Shown here: positions 24,410 to 33,980 of the stretch, one piece after another | How positions within the stretch are numbered: position 1 is the first letter of the stretch | Layout of the letters: the number at the start of each line of letters is the position of its first letter | NCBI GenBank assembly: GCA_964601275.1 | Contig: CAZRMV010000005.1 | Span: forward strand, 240,017-304,016 | Direction: 5' to 3' | DNA: 64,000 nt | From: JAOZPE01 sp964601275 | GTDB lineage: Bacteria > Krumholzibacteriota > Krumholzibacteriia > JAJRXK01 | Notes under the pieces: generated by a model | What the model saw: the letters and a program-made list of their open reading frames with translations, nothing else | What the model was told of the DNA's origin: nothing | Databases searched by the model: none | Translations under genes and position numbers: made by a program

Positions 24410-27400
24410 TGGAGCCCATCGATCGGTCTCTGGGCGCGTCCGACGGTGCCACCGCGGAACCGCGCGGCGACCGGCCCGAGCCGCCGGCCGAGAAGGACTC
24501 GCGGGGTATCGCCCGACCCCACCAGGGCCCGCGTCTTCCCCGCTTCTCCCTGCAGCGGCCGGTCACCGTACTGGTTTTGTTGGTGACCGTGCTGGTGGTG
24601 GGGGCGGTGGCGACCCTCGGCATCCCGGTCGAGTTGATCCCGCGCGGGTTCACCAATCCCTCGCTCACCGTCTTCGTTCCCTGGCGGGATGCGCCACCCC
24701 GGGAAGTCCTGGAGAAGATCACCAAGCCGCTCGAAGAGGAATTCGCCACCCTGAAGGGACTCGATGGGGTCAACTCGCGTTCAGCGGTGGGACGCTCGCG
24801 GGTGTTCCTGCGCTTCAAGCAGGACACCGACATGGACCTGGCCTACCGCGAGGTCCGCGACCGGGTCCAGAGGGCGCGCCGCATCTTTCCCGACGACGCG
24901 GACAAGGTCTACATCTTCAAGCATGACGCCGCGGGAATCCCGGTCTACGTGATCGGCGTCGCGGTCGATAGCTCGGTGACCGATGTCTACAATCTCATCG
25001 AGAAGGCGATCGTTCTTCCCCTGGAGCGGACCGACGGCGTGGCCAACGTCGAGGTGCAGGGGCTCGAGGAGAAGGAGATCCTCATCGAGCTCGACCGGGA
25101 CCGTACCGAGGCGAGCGGACTGAACATCTACCAACTGGCGCAGGAGCTGGGCGGCGATTCGTTCACCATGGCCAGCGGCAAGGTGAAGGAGGGGGGCAAG
25201 AAGCTGCTGTTGCGCTCGGTGGCGCGCTACCACTCGCTGGAGGAATTGAAGGAGCGTCCGGTGGCCCCGGGCATTCGTCTGCAGGACATTGCCACCATCA
25301 GGTACGAAGAGCCCGAGAAGAGGTATCGGGTCCGGGCGATGAGCCTTCCCGCCTATGCGCTGGTGGTCTTCAAGGAGGGCGAGGCCAACGCGCGCGAGGT
25401 CTGCCGCAAGATCAACTCGGTCTACGCCGGGCTCGAGAACGACCCCAGGCTGTCCGGGGTGCAGTTCCTCAAGATCTTCGACCAGGGTGATGTGATCGAT
25501 GAAAGCCTCCATACCCTGTTGCAGAGCGGAGCCATCGGAGGTCTCAGCGCCGCCCTGGTGCTGTTCTTCTTCCTGCGTCGCTTCCGGGTGACCCTCATCG
25601 TCAGCATGGCGATTCCCCTCAGTCTGTTGGTCTCCCTGACGGTCATGTATTTCTCGGCCCAGACGGTGAACATCATCTCGATGCTGGCCCTGATGGTGAG
25701 TGTCGGCCTGTTGGTGGACAACTCCGTCGTGGTCGCCGAGAACATCGACCGCATGTACAAGACCGGTCTGTCGCGGCGGGAAGCCGCGATCGAAGGCGCC
25801 GGGGAGATCGGCATCGCGATCACCATGTCCACCTTGACCACCGTGGTGGTCTTCCTCCCGGTCGCGCTGGTGGAAGGGCCCGGGCAGTTCTTCCTGCTGC
25901 GGATGGCCATCCCGATCTGCGTGGCTCTCTTGTCTTCGCTCCTGGTGGCCCTGGTGGCCATCCCCCTGGGCGCCTACCTGACCCTGCCGGCGCGCCGATC
26001 GGATGGGAGGGCGGTGGTGCAAACCGCGTCCGGTTGGCTTCGCCGGGTCCTGGGGGTCGCCTACGAGCGCAGCTTCGGCCGGTTGAATCGCTTCTACAAC
26101 CGGATGCTGGCGCGAACCCTCGCCTCACGCCTGGACCTCGTCCTGCTGCTGGTGGCGACCTTCGCGGTGACCATGGGGGTGATGAAGGCGAGGAACCTGC
26201 GTTTCGTCGAGGTGCAGGAGAACCAGAAGAACGGCTTCGAGATCGATGTCCGGATGCCCGCTTCGACCACCCTGGAGGAAACCGAGGCCTGGTTCCTGAA
26301 GGCGGAGAAGGTGGTGCAGGAGCACCAGAAGGAACTGGGCCTGGAGGGATGGTTCCTCTTCCACCTCAAGACCAGCGGATCATTGCAAGGTTGGTTCACC
26401 ACCCCGCGCAGTTCCGACCTCACCGCACGGGAGGTCACCGAGCGGGTCGTCGAGCTGCTGCCGAAGAAGCCCGGGATGAAGTTGCACACCGGCGAGGAGT
26501 CGGACGTGAACGAAGAGCGGAGCGAGGGGGTCTTCCACATCGCGCTCACCGGGGACAATGTCGAGCAGCTCGACGCGGTGGGCAAGCGACTGGAAGAGGT
26601 CTTCGTGCAGGTGCCCGGGGTGCTGGGGATGCGGCAGGGTTCACAGGAGGTGCCCAACGAGCTGGGACTGGTGATCGATCGTGACCGCGCCCAGCGTTTC
26701 GGGGTGAACCCGGCGGTGGTGGCCGGGGTGGTGGGTTACGCCCTGCGGGGGCAAAGCCTTCCCAAGTACCGCGCCGAGGGGAAGGAGATCCCCGTCCGCG
26801 TGCGTTTCCAGAAGAAGGACCGCAGCGATCTGGACCGCCTGAAGAGTTTTCTCGTCCCGACCGGCAGCGGAGGGATCCTGCCCCTGTCGGCCCTGACCGA
26901 GGTCGAGATGCTGGAAAGCCCCAACGTGATCGTGCGCCGGGACAAGCGGATCACCCATACCATCACCCTCGACCTGAAGGAGGGACAGGAAGAGGCGACA
27001 CGACGACGCCTGACGGCGCTCATGGCGCGGATCGACCTGCCCGAGGGGGTGTCCTTCTCGCGCTCGGCCTCCCACCAGCAGTTGAACGAGGATCTCCAGG
27101 GGCTGATCCTGGCCCTGTTGATCTCCATCGTGTTCATCTACCTGCTCATGGGCCTCTTGTTCGAGAGCTTCATCCTGCCCCTGTCGATCATCCTGACCAT
27201 TCCGCTGGCCAGCCTGGGGGTGATCTGGATCCACCTCGTCGCGGGAATGAACATCGACTTCCTCGGTGCAGTCGGGGTGATCCTGCTGGTCGGGGTGGTA
27301 GTGAACAACGGCATCGTTCTGATCGACTACGTCAACCGCCTGCGGGCGCAGGGAAAAAAGCGCCGCGAGGCCATCCTCCTCGCGGCGCAACGCCGTTTCC

Positions 27401-27663
27401 GGCCGATCATGATGACCGCTCTGACCACGGTCGTGGGGATGGTGCCCCTGGCGTTTTCCGGGCGGATGCAGTCCGGTCTGTCCTACACCAGCTTTTCGCT
27501 CACCCTCATCGGTGGCATGACCACCGCCACCCTCTTGACCCTGCTCGTGGTGCCGGTGTTCTACACCTTCTTCGACGATCTCCGCGGAGTGGTCGAAGGC
27601 ACCTTCCAGAGAGCGCGGGGCAAGGCCCCCGGGCGCGGGGTTCCCGGAAATCCGCCCGCCTGA
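24409..27663 (+). CDS. RND family efflux transporter, permease subunit (second of tandem pair)
   Basis: A 1084-residue RND pump with the normal two-repeat plan. TM4 reads MVSVGLLVDNSVVVAENIDRM, again with a single relay Asp. A short charged N-terminal extension (~45 residues) precedes TM1 (VTVLVLLVTVLVVGAVATLGIPVELIP). The ATG at 24409 shares a base with the stop of the first pump. Two different pumps behind one adaptor suggest a heteromeric trimer, as in MdtBC. The two sequences differ widely, so this is not a recent duplication. It is convergent with the cytochrome gene 5 nt downstream, leaving almost no space for a terminator. Confidence 0.9.
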   Translation: MEPIDRSLGASDGATAEPRGDRPEPPAEKDSRGIARPHQGPRLPRFSLQRPVTVLVLLVTVLVVGAVATLGIPVELIPRGFTNPSLTVFVPWRDAPPREVLEKITKPLEEEFATLKGLDGVNSRSAVGRSRVFLRFKQDTDMDLAYREVRDRVQRARRIFPDDADKVYIFKHDAAGIPVYVIGVAVDSSVTDVYNLIEKAIVLPLERTDGVANVEVQGLEEKEILIELDRDRTEASGLNIYQLAQELGGDSFTMASGKVKEGGKKLLLRSVARYHSLEELKERPVAPGIRLQDIATIRYEEPEKRYRVRAMSLPAYALVVFKEGEANAREVCRKINSVYAGLENDPRLSGVQFLKIFDQGDVIDESLHTLLQSGAIGGLSAALVLFFFLRRFRVTLIVSMAIPLSLLVSLTVMYFSAQTVNIISMLALMVSVGLLVDNSVVVAENIDRMYKTGLSRREAAIEGAGEIGIAITMSTLTTVVVFLPVALVEGPGQFFLLRMAIPICVALLSSLLVALVAIPLGAYLTLPARRSDGRAVVQTASGWLRRVLGVAYERSFGRLNRFYNRMLARTLASRLDLVLLLVATFAVTMGVMKARNLRFVEVQENQKNGFEIDVRMPASTTLEETEAWFLKAEKVVQEHQKELGLEGWFLFHLKTSGSLQGWFTTPRSSDLTAREVTERVVELLPKKPGMKLHTGEESDVNEERSEGVFHIALTGDNVEQLDAVGKRLEEVFVQVPGVLGMRQGSQEVPNELGLVIDRDRAQRFGVNPAVVAGVVGYALRGQSLPKYRAEGKEIPVRVRFQKKDRSDLDRLKSFLVPTGSGGILPLSALTEVEMLESPNVIVRRDKRITHTITLDLKEGQEEATRRRLTALMARIDLPEGVSFSRSASHQQLNEDLQGLILALLISIVFIYLLMGLLFESFILPLSIILTIPLASLGVIWIHLVAGMNIDFLGAVGVILLVGVVVNNGIVLIDYVNRLRAQGKKRREAILLAAQRRFRPIMMTALTTVVGMVPLAFSGRMQSGLSYTSFSLTLIGGMTTATLLTLLVVPVFYTFFDDLRGVVEGTFQRARGKAPGRGVPGNPPA

Positions 27664-27667
27664 GGCT

Positions 27668-28300
27668 TCACCTGGAGCCGTCCGTCCAGGGCCGTCCGTA
27701 ACCCGACTTGATCGCGCCCCAGCTGTTCTCCTCGTTCTTCACCCCGAAGCAATCGGTGTCGTTGAAGTCGTAGACTCCATCGCCGTCGTTGTCCAGGCCC
27801 TTCCCGTTCCCGGAATAGTCCTCTCCGCCATTGGCCCGGCCGATGGCGCAGGGTTGGCTGAGGTTGACGTCGGTGCGGCTGTAGTAGGGGGGCAGGGTGT
27901 TCTCCGGGGGTGGAGTCGGGTCGCTGGGATGGCAGGTGATGCACTGCAAGCCGTTGTTGTCGGTGCGGCCGGCGTGGCTGAGACGCAGGCCGGGGCCCAT
28001 GTGGCAGCCATTGCAGCCGTGGTTGGGATCGGCCGCGCTGGTGTTGGTCTTCGGGCTGGCAAAGCCCGGCCCGTGACAGAGGTTGCAGTTGTTGGTCATC
28101 TGCGACCCGCCCACGTGCATGCTGTGCAGGGGATTGCCCGGACCGCCGACAAACCCGCCATGGCATTGCACGCAGCCATTGTCGGGATTGGACGGATGGT
28201 AGCTCTGGTAGGCGCTGGCCGGGGCTGCCATCAGCAACAGGACGGCGATCGTCGCGATGGCCGGCAAGACGCCATTTCGCATCATGCGCAAGGTTTTCAT
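27668..28300 (-). CDS. Secreted tetrahaem c-type cytochrome
   Basis: A 210-residue exported protein. A signal peptide (to ASA, residue 30) is followed by four haem c sites: CVQCH (43-47), CNLCH (72-76), CNGCH (96-100) and CITCH (120-124). Spare His residues in HSMHVGG and LSHAG may be distal ligands. The C-terminal ~60 residues have no haem but hold an Asp-rich Ca2+-loop-like motif (DNDGDGVYDFNDTD). It is probably a periplasmic or surface electron carrier. ATG 28300 is chosen as it starts the signal peptide; the ribosome site is weak. No recognisable oxidoreductase partner is adjacent. Confidence 0.82.
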   Translation of the reverse strand: MKTLRMMRNGVLPAIATIAVLLLMAAPASAYQSYHPSNPDNGCVQCHGGFVGGPGNPLHSMHVGGSQMTNNCNLCHGPGFASPKTNTSAADPNHGCNGCHMGPGLRLSHAGRTDNNGLQCITCHPSDPTPPPENTLPPYYSRTDVNLSQPCAIGRANGGEDYSGNGKGLDNDGDGVYDFNDTDCFGVKNEENSWGAIKSGYGRPWTDGSR

Positions 28301-28474
28301 CTTTCGGTCATCCTTTGGTGGAAGGGATCCATGGGACATCCGCGTGGATCCAGCATGCTTGGCCGAGAGGCATCCGGCCAGACCTTTCCGAACCGGTCTG
28401 CCCGTCAGTCCATCCGTCCCAAACGATTTTCGGGCCGGATCCTCCTGATATAGATGGTCATCTGGGTTCCCCGG

Positions 28475-29857
28475 TCAAGTCTTGAAGCCGAAAGCCCGGT
28501 TTTGCCCCTTCCGGGCGAGGACGACGCCCAGGGCGACCCCGGCGCCGAGCGAGAGGGCGTCGGTGAGGTCGGCGGTTCGCCCTTCCACAAAGAGCTGACC
28601 GCTTTCGAGGACGATTCCCAGCAGGAACCCCGCGAGCCCGGCGGCCGCCGGGCCCACCCCGGTCGCCGCTCCCGCGTCCGGGGTCCTCCCGGAGTCGGTG
28701 CGCGGTCCGGAAGGAGTTGTGGGTGACGGCCTCCACAGCGCCCAGAAGAGTCCCAGGGGAACTCCCATGCCCACTTCCCGGATCAGATCGGTGACCGCGG
28801 CCGGGCCCAGGCGCTGGAAATAGGGGAGGAAGGGAAGCCAGTGGCGCCACTGCGTCCCGATCGCAGTGGGCCGCGCGAAGGCGAAGGGCGCCCAGCGGTC
28901 GAGTACGAGCACCCCGATCCACGCGAGCATCGCCGCGAGCAGGGCGCGCGAAGGTCGCGACGACCGGACGAACACGAGGGCGCCGAGAAGGCCTCCGCCA
29001 CCGGCCAGGACCACCACGGTGAGGTCGGTCCCGCGGGAGACCACGAGCATTTGTTCCAGCTCGACTCCCAGGGCGACGAAGGCGGTGAGCAGGGTGGAAC
29101 GCCAAAGGACCACGAGGAGGCGAAGTCCCCGCACTGGGGTGGGGTCCGTTGTGCGCCGGAGCGCCCAGGCGAAGAATCCCCCCAGTACCGAGAAGCGCAG
29201 GAGATCGGCGACCCAGGCCGCCGGCCGCGGAGGAACCGGACGGCCGATGAAGTCTGTGGGTGCGAAGGGAACCAGGCGGCAGGCCTTCACCGCGCGCTTG
29301 AGATCGTCCACGTCGAGGCTGAGATCCAGCGGCAGCAGTCCGGAGCCCCACCAGAGGGCGACCACCCCCACGGCCAAGGCCGCTTTGGGGTGCTCGCGCG
29401 CCGCACGTTCCAGGGGAGGAAGGAGGACACCGATTCCCCGGGAGAACCACCAGGCGCCGACCGCGGCGCCGGCCATCGCCCCCAGGGTGTTGGTGAAGAG
29501 GTCGTTGGTGGAGGTGGTACGCAAGGGGGACCACAACTGGAGGGTTTCCACCGCCGCGCTCAGGAAGATCCCGGTGGCTGCGGCGAAAAGGAAGGGGCCG
29601 AGCGGGCCGCGGTCTCGCCGGCGGTAGGCGGCGAAGGCCACCAGCCCCAACGGCAAAAAGAGCACGAAGTTGCTGAACACGTCGGTCCGGCTGAGGCGGC
29701 CTCCCTCGGGATTGCGCAGGGGGTGCCACTGGGCGTCGTGCCAACCCTGGGCCGCAGTCGCGCGATCGAAGCGGAAGTCGAAGGGGATGGTGGTGCCGTA
29801 GACGATGAACAGGGCCCAGAGCACCAGGAGCAGGAGAGCAGCAGAAGGCTTTCGCAT
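28475..29857 (-). CDS. VanZ-like family membrane protein
   Basis: A 460-residue polytopic membrane protein with about ten helices. Two VanZ-like motifs are seen: an N-terminal unit (LFIVYGTTIPFDF, DVFSNFVLFLPLGLVAF, ETLQLWSPLRTTSTNDLFTN) and a second (VELEQMLVVSRGTDLTVVVL). A third partial copy near the end (VLESGQLFVEGRTADLTDAL) suggests an internally repeated protein. VanZ itself gives low-level teicoplanin resistance, but most family members have no known function. AGAGG lies 7 nt before ATG 29857. It stands alone, 108 nt from the antiporter gene on the same strand. Confidence 0.75.
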   Translation of the reverse strand: MRKPSAALLLLVLWALFIVYGTTIPFDFRFDRATAAQGWHDAQWHPLRNPEGGRLSRTDVFSNFVLFLPLGLVAFAAYRRRDRGPLGPFLFAAATGIFLSAAVETLQLWSPLRTTSTNDLFTNTLGAMAGAAVGAWWFSRGIGVLLPPLERAAREHPKAALAVGVVALWWGSGLLPLDLSLDVDDLKRAVKACRLVPFAPTDFIGRPVPPRPAAWVADLLRFSVLGGFFAWALRRTTDPTPVRGLRLLVVLWRSTLLTAFVALGVELEQMLVVSRGTDLTVVVLAGGGGLLGALVFVRSSRPSRALLAAMLAWIGVLVLDRWAPFAFARPTAIGTQWRHWLPFLPYFQRLGPAAVTDLIREVGMGVPLGLFWALWRPSPTTPSGPRTDSGRTPDAGAATGVGPAAAGLAGFLLGIVLESGQLFVEGRTADLTDALSLGAGVALGVVLARKGQNRAFGFKT

Positions 29858-29965
29858 GGCATCACCTCTCACCGGGCCCCAGAACACTTCGAAACCGGCT
29901 CACCCAAGTCATGTGCGAGGACGAGCCGAGCCGGCAGCGACCTGGGCGGCCCGCTTCGACGCATC

Positions 29966-31663
29966 CTAGGCCTTCGACGGCTCCTCGAGGAAGTAGTTGA
30001 AGTCGGTCGCCTCCTCCGCGTGCAGCAGATCGCACACGTGGGCCGGGCTCCTGGCGTTGAAGAGTTGCTGGCGGACATTCGGATCGAAGCCGATCGCCCG
30101 GGCCAGCGCGGCCACCACCTCCAGGTGGCGGTCGCGTCGGCTCTTCGGCGTGGCCAACAGGACCATGCAGTGGATCGGCTCTCCGTCCGGCGTCTGGAAA
30201 TCGAGGCCTTCCCGGCTGATGCCCATCACTCCCAGGATCTCGTCACCCTCTTCGAGCTCCCCGTGCGGGATGGACAAGCCCTGTCCCACGCAGGTGGAGA
30301 TCTCCTCTTCCCGTTCCAGGACGTTCTGCAGGAAACGGTCGCGGTCGATCTTCAGGCGGGTGGTCGACAGGAGGTGGTCGACCAGGCGCGTGATGGCCTC
30401 CTCCTTGTTCCTGGCCTTCAGGTCGACGAGGATGTGCTCCTCGTGGATGAAATCGATGAGACGTGCGCGATCCATTCCGGCTTCTCCAGAGCGCTGCAAC
30501 GCGATACGGGTGAGGATGGGGCCGATGACCTCATTCAGCATGACCGAGGTCAGACCCACCGCGAGGAAGAGCGAACTGATGGATTCCAGGGCGGGATCCT
30601 CCTGCACCAACAGGACCAGACCGACCGCCACCCCGGCCTGGGGCACCAGGGCCAGACCGAGGTTCCTCCGCACATTCTCCGGGGCGTGGGCCAGGCGCAT
30701 GGCGAGGTTGCCGGCGAGGATCTTCCCCACCAGGCGGGCGACGATCACGACCGCGACCAAAAGACCGGCGGGCTTGAGATAGCCGAAGTCGAGTTCCATG
30801 CCGGCCACGGTGAAGAAGATGGCGAAGATGGCGCTCTCGAAGTTGGCGAAGACGGTGTGCCCGATCTCGTCCTTGTCCGGGGTGAAGTTGGCCAGGGCCA
30901 TCCCCAGGAAGAGGCAGGCCAACAGGGAAGAGACCCCGACGTAGTCGGCCAGGCCGGCGGTGAAGAGGATGGCGGCCATCGAGGCGGTGGCGAGCTGGTC
31001 GCTGCGCACGAGCTTGCGGGTGGCCAGGATCAACAGGGCGCCGGCGGCGAATCCGAGGGCGATTCCCATTCCGAGCTGGAGGAAGGGGTTGACCAGGACG
31101 CGGTGGAGCCCCGGCGCGTCCTCACCGGCGCCGCTGACCCTCGAGGCGGTGCGCGCCATCTCGAAGATGGCGATGCAGGCGATGTTGTTCAGCGCGACCG
31201 CAGCCATCAGGGTGTTCACGAAGATGCCCCGGGCCCGGGCTTCCTTGACCAGCGCCACGATGGTGGCCGGAGCGGTGGAGATGGCCATCGCAGACAGCAG
31301 GAACGCGAAATCCCAGGAGACGTCGGCCACCAGGAACACCGCGACGAAGACCAACAGGGGAGTCAGGGTGGCTTCCAGCAGCAGCAGCCAGACGAGCCGT
31401 CGCCGGGCGTGGCGCAGCTTCTTCAGGTTGAGATGGTTGCCGACGGCGACCGCGATCAGGCCCAGGGCGAAGTAGGTGATGGGATGGAGGCTGTGGATGG
31501 CCTCGATGCCGGCGACGTTGAGGACCGCCGGACCCAGCACGATGCCGGCGAAGATCTGGCCGGTGACCGTGGGCAGGTGGATCCGCCGGGCGAGCTGCCC
31601 GGACAAGACCCCGGCCACGAGGATGATGGCGAGGGTGAGCAGGGGGTAGGCGTTCGTCAGCAT
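29966..31663 (-). CDS. Kef/CPA2-type cation:proton antiporter fused to a PTS EIIA-like domain
   Basis: A 565-residue protein. Residues 1-~395 form an 11-12-helix CPA2 antiporter (PTVTGQIFAGIVLGPAVL, AISTAPATIVALVKE, FAIFFTVAGMELDF). Residues ~405-560 form a cytosolic EIIA (fructose/nitrogen type) domain with the phosphorylatable His in LSIPHGELEEGDE and the strand IHCMVLLATPKSRRDRHL. The antiporter would exchange Na+ or K+ for H+ across the inner membrane, and the EIIA part would gate it by phosphorylation or ligand. A phosphate donor (EI/HPr) is not in the window. The ATG has a GGGAAG box. Confidence 0.85.
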   Translation of the reverse strand: MLTNAYPLLTLAIILVAGVLSGQLARRIHLPTVTGQIFAGIVLGPAVLNVAGIEAIHSLHPITYFALGLIAVAVGNHLNLKKLRHARRRLVWLLLLEATLTPLLVFVAVFLVADVSWDFAFLLSAMAISTAPATIVALVKEARARGIFVNTLMAAVALNNIACIAIFEMARTASRVSGAGEDAPGLHRVLVNPFLQLGMGIALGFAAGALLILATRKLVRSDQLATASMAAILFTAGLADYVGVSSLLACLFLGMALANFTPDKDEIGHTVFANFESAIFAIFFTVAGMELDFGYLKPAGLLVAVVIVARLVGKILAGNLAMRLAHAPENVRRNLGLALVPQAGVAVGLVLLVQEDPALESISSLFLAVGLTSVMLNEVIGPILTRIALQRSGEAGMDRARLIDFIHEEHILVDLKARNKEEAITRLVDHLLSTTRLKIDRDRFLQNVLEREEEISTCVGQGLSIPHGELEEGDEILGVMGISREGLDFQTPDGEPIHCMVLLATPKSRRDRHLEVVAALARAIGFDPNVRQQLFNARSPAHVCDLLHAEEATDFNYFLEEPSKA

Positions 31664-31763
31664 CGATGGTCTTCCCGGTACGCTTCCTCTGTGGTTCGTC
31701 GATGCGCCAAGATCGGAACGGGAACTCCTGGCGGCTTCGCCGGCGGCTGCGTGCCGACGCGAG

Positions 31764-32774
31764 CTACCAGCGCAACAAGACCGAACCCCAGGTGAACCCG
31801 CTGCCGAAAGCCGACAGCACCACCAGCATTCCCTTCTTGAGCACTCCCTGCTTCACCGCCTCGTCCATGCCGATGGGCAAGGTTGCCGCGGTGGTGTTGG
31901 CGTACTCCTGGATGGTGTTGAAGATTCTCTCCGACGGCACCTTCAGGGCCTCACCCACCGACTCGATGATGCGCAGGTTGGCCTGGTGGAAGAGGAAGAG
32001 GTCGATGTCGTCCACGCTGAGGCCGTTGGCCTGGACGGCTTCGATCACCGATTCGGGCATCCTCTTGACCGCGTGGACGTACACGCGGCGGCCGTCCATC
32101 CGGGGAAAGAACTCGCCGTTCTCGACCTCGTCCCGGGTGATCCAGTGCGGCCCGTTGGCCATGCCGGGAGTCTTGGTCCAGAGCGTCTGGGCGTAACGGC
32201 CGTCGGCGTGCAGATGCGAGCTGAGCACGCACGATTCGCGCAAGGGGTCGTCGACCTCGCAGGCCTCCATCACCACCGCGCCGGCGCCATCTCCGAAAAG
32301 CACACCCACGTCGCGTCCCCGCGGGGTCTTGTCCAAGCCCTTCGAGTGCAGCTCGGCGCCGACCACGAGGATCCTCTTGTACATGCCGGTCCGGATGTAC
32401 TGATCGGCGATCGAGACGCCATAGATGAACCCGGTGCACTGCTGGCGGATGTCCAGGGACGGGGTGCCGGGCAATTCGAGCTTGGCCTGCAGGAAACATC
32501 CGGTTCCGGGGAAGTTGTGGTCGGGGCTCAAGGTGGCCAGGACGATCAGGTCGATCGATTCCTTCTCGACGCCGGCATGTTCGAGCGCGCGCAGCGAGGC
32601 CTGTCGGGCGAGGTCGCTGGTTCCGGTGTCCGCGTCGGCCCAATGGCGCCGTTCGATGCCGGTGCGCTGGCGGATCCATTCGTCGCTGGTGTCCATCATC
32701 TCCTCGAGGTCGTCGTTGGTGACGACATGGGGAGGCGCGTAGGATCCGACGCCGATGATTCGCGATCGCAACAT
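31764..32774 (-). CDS. fabH: 3-oxoacyl-ACP synthase III (KAS III / FabH)
   Basis: A 336-residue condensing enzyme with the full FabH triad: Cys113 in DIRQQCTGF, His263 in FLFHQAN and Asn293 in QEYANTTAAT. TSDEWIRQRTGIERR near residue 30 and GDGAGAVV are family hallmarks. It joins acetyl-CoA (or a branched acyl-CoA) to malonyl-ACP to start fatty acid synthesis. It follows rnd by 3 nt, with an AGGAG box overlapping the rnd stop, so the two are one operon. No other fab or plsX genes are nearby, unlike the common plsX-fabH order. Confidence 0.9.
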   Translation of the reverse strand: MLRSRIIGVGSYAPPHVVTNDDLEEMMDTSDEWIRQRTGIERRHWADADTGTSDLARQASLRALEHAGVEKESIDLIVLATLSPDHNFPGTGCFLQAKLELPGTPSLDIRQQCTGFIYGVSIADQYIRTGMYKRILVVGAELHSKGLDKTPRGRDVGVLFGDGAGAVVMEACEVDDPLRESCVLSSHLHADGRYAQTLWTKTPGMANGPHWITRDEVENGEFFPRMDGRRVYVHAVKRMPESVIEAVQANGLSVDDIDLFLFHQANLRIIESVGEALKVPSERIFNTIQEYANTTAATLPIGMDEAVKQGVLKKGMLVVLSAFGSGFTWGSVLLRW

Positions 32775-32777
32775 GGT

Positions 32778-33980
32778 CTAGTTCTCCTTGTGGAGTTCCA
32801 CCCGCAAGGTGGCAGGGTCGATGGACAGGGTGGTCTCGCCCGAGAGCAGTTGGACCAGGCAGCGCCCCGCCAGTTCCCACCGCCACCCGCTGAGGATCTT
32901 CAGGTGGTCGCCGGGTTCGAGGGTCTTTCCCGCGGCGTGCTGGTCCCGGAGGTACCGGACCAGGCGCACCAGGTCCTTCTTGGTGGCGACGTGGCTGGTG
33001 GCGATCTCCGCCTGCCGGGTGAGTTTGCGCAAAAGCACCGCCAGCAGATCGGCGGTCACGTTCAGCTCGGGATCATTCTCGGGGATCGGGGGCAGGGTGG
33101 GCCAGCTCTCGCGGGGCGTCTGCAATCCGATGCGGACCGCTTCGACGATCTCCTCTCCGCTGCGGGCGATTTCCCGGGGATGGAGGCGACGCAGCGCGTT
33201 CAACTCGTCGGCACGGCGAGGCCGGCGCCGGGCGATCTCGACCAGCATCTCGTCGGAGACCACGCGCCCCCGGGGAAGGTTCCGCCGGGCCGCGGTGCGT
33301 TCCCGCCAGTCGGCCAGCTCACGCAGGATGGCCAGGCCCTGCCGGTCGAGGGAACGGTGGCGGGAGACCCGCAGCCAAAGCCGTCGATGGTCGAGTTCGT
33401 AGTTCTCCAGGGTCTCGAAGTAGGCCAGTTCTTCCTTCAACCAGTCGAGCCGCCCCTTTTCCCGGAGGCGGGCGGTCAACTTCTCCCGCAGGGGATGGAG
33501 ATGGATCACATCGTCCAGGGCGTAGCGAAGCTGGGATTCCTTCAGGGGACGCTGACCCCAGTCGGTGATCCGTTCCTTTTTCTTCAGCCGGACATCGAGG
33601 ACTCGGCGCACCAGGTCGCCGTAGCCCGGCTGTTCACCCATGCCCACCAGCGCCGCGGCCACCTGGGTGTCGAAGAGGTTGCGGGGCAGGCGGTGGGTCT
33701 TGTCGTAGAAGATCTCCATGTCCTGGCCCGCGGCGTGGAGGATGGTGACCACCGACGCGTCGGCGATGAGATCCCACAGGGGGGAGAGGTCGTCCAGGGC
33801 GAGGGGGTCGATGACCACCGCTTCCTCGGGCGTGGCGGCCTGGATGAGCTGCAGGATGGGCTTGTAGGTGCGCTCCCGTTCGAACTCGGTGTCCAGGGCC
33901 AGGCTGCCGCTTTCGCGGGCGCGGCGGCAGAAAGCCTCGAGGTCGCCGATGCGGGTCAGGGTGGGGATTTCCGGGGCCAA
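32778..33980 (-). CDS. rnd: Ribonuclease D
   Basis: A 400-residue 3'-5' exoribonuclease. DEDD residues appear in LALDTEFERERTY (Exo I), LHAAGQDMEIF (Exo II) and LRYALDDVIHL (Exo III, Tyr-x3-Asp). An HRDC-type helical domain (~210-290) and a second C-terminal helical part follow. It trims tRNA 3' ends and other stable RNAs in the cytosol. The start is a TTG at 33980, with AGGA about 8 nt upstream; no ATG or GTG gives a complete first strand. It is coupled to fabH downstream by 3 nt. Confidence 0.88.
   Translation of the reverse strand: MAPEIPTLTRIGDLEAFCRRARESGSLALDTEFERERTYKPILQLIQAATPEEAVVIDPLALDDLSPLWDLIADASVVTILHAAGQDMEIFYDKTHRLPRNLFDTQVAAALVGMGEQPGYGDLVRRVLDVRLKKKERITDWGQRPLKESQLRYALDDVIHLHPLREKLTARLREKGRLDWLKEELAYFETLENYELDHRRLWLRVSRHRSLDRQGLAILRELADWRERTAARRNLPRGRVVSDEMLVEIARRRPRRADELNALRRLHPREIARSGEEIVEAVRIGLQTPRESWPTLPPIPENDPELNVTADLLAVLLRKLTRQAEIATSHVATKKDLVRLVRYLRDQHAAGKTLEPGDHLKILSGWRWELAGRCLVQLLSGETTLSIDPATLRVELHKEN

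Noticed and set aside
28841..31795. A ~980-codon open frame antisense to the VanZ-like and antiporter genes
   Set aside because: It crosses two well-supported genes and encodes only Gly/Glu/Gln/His-biased sequence.
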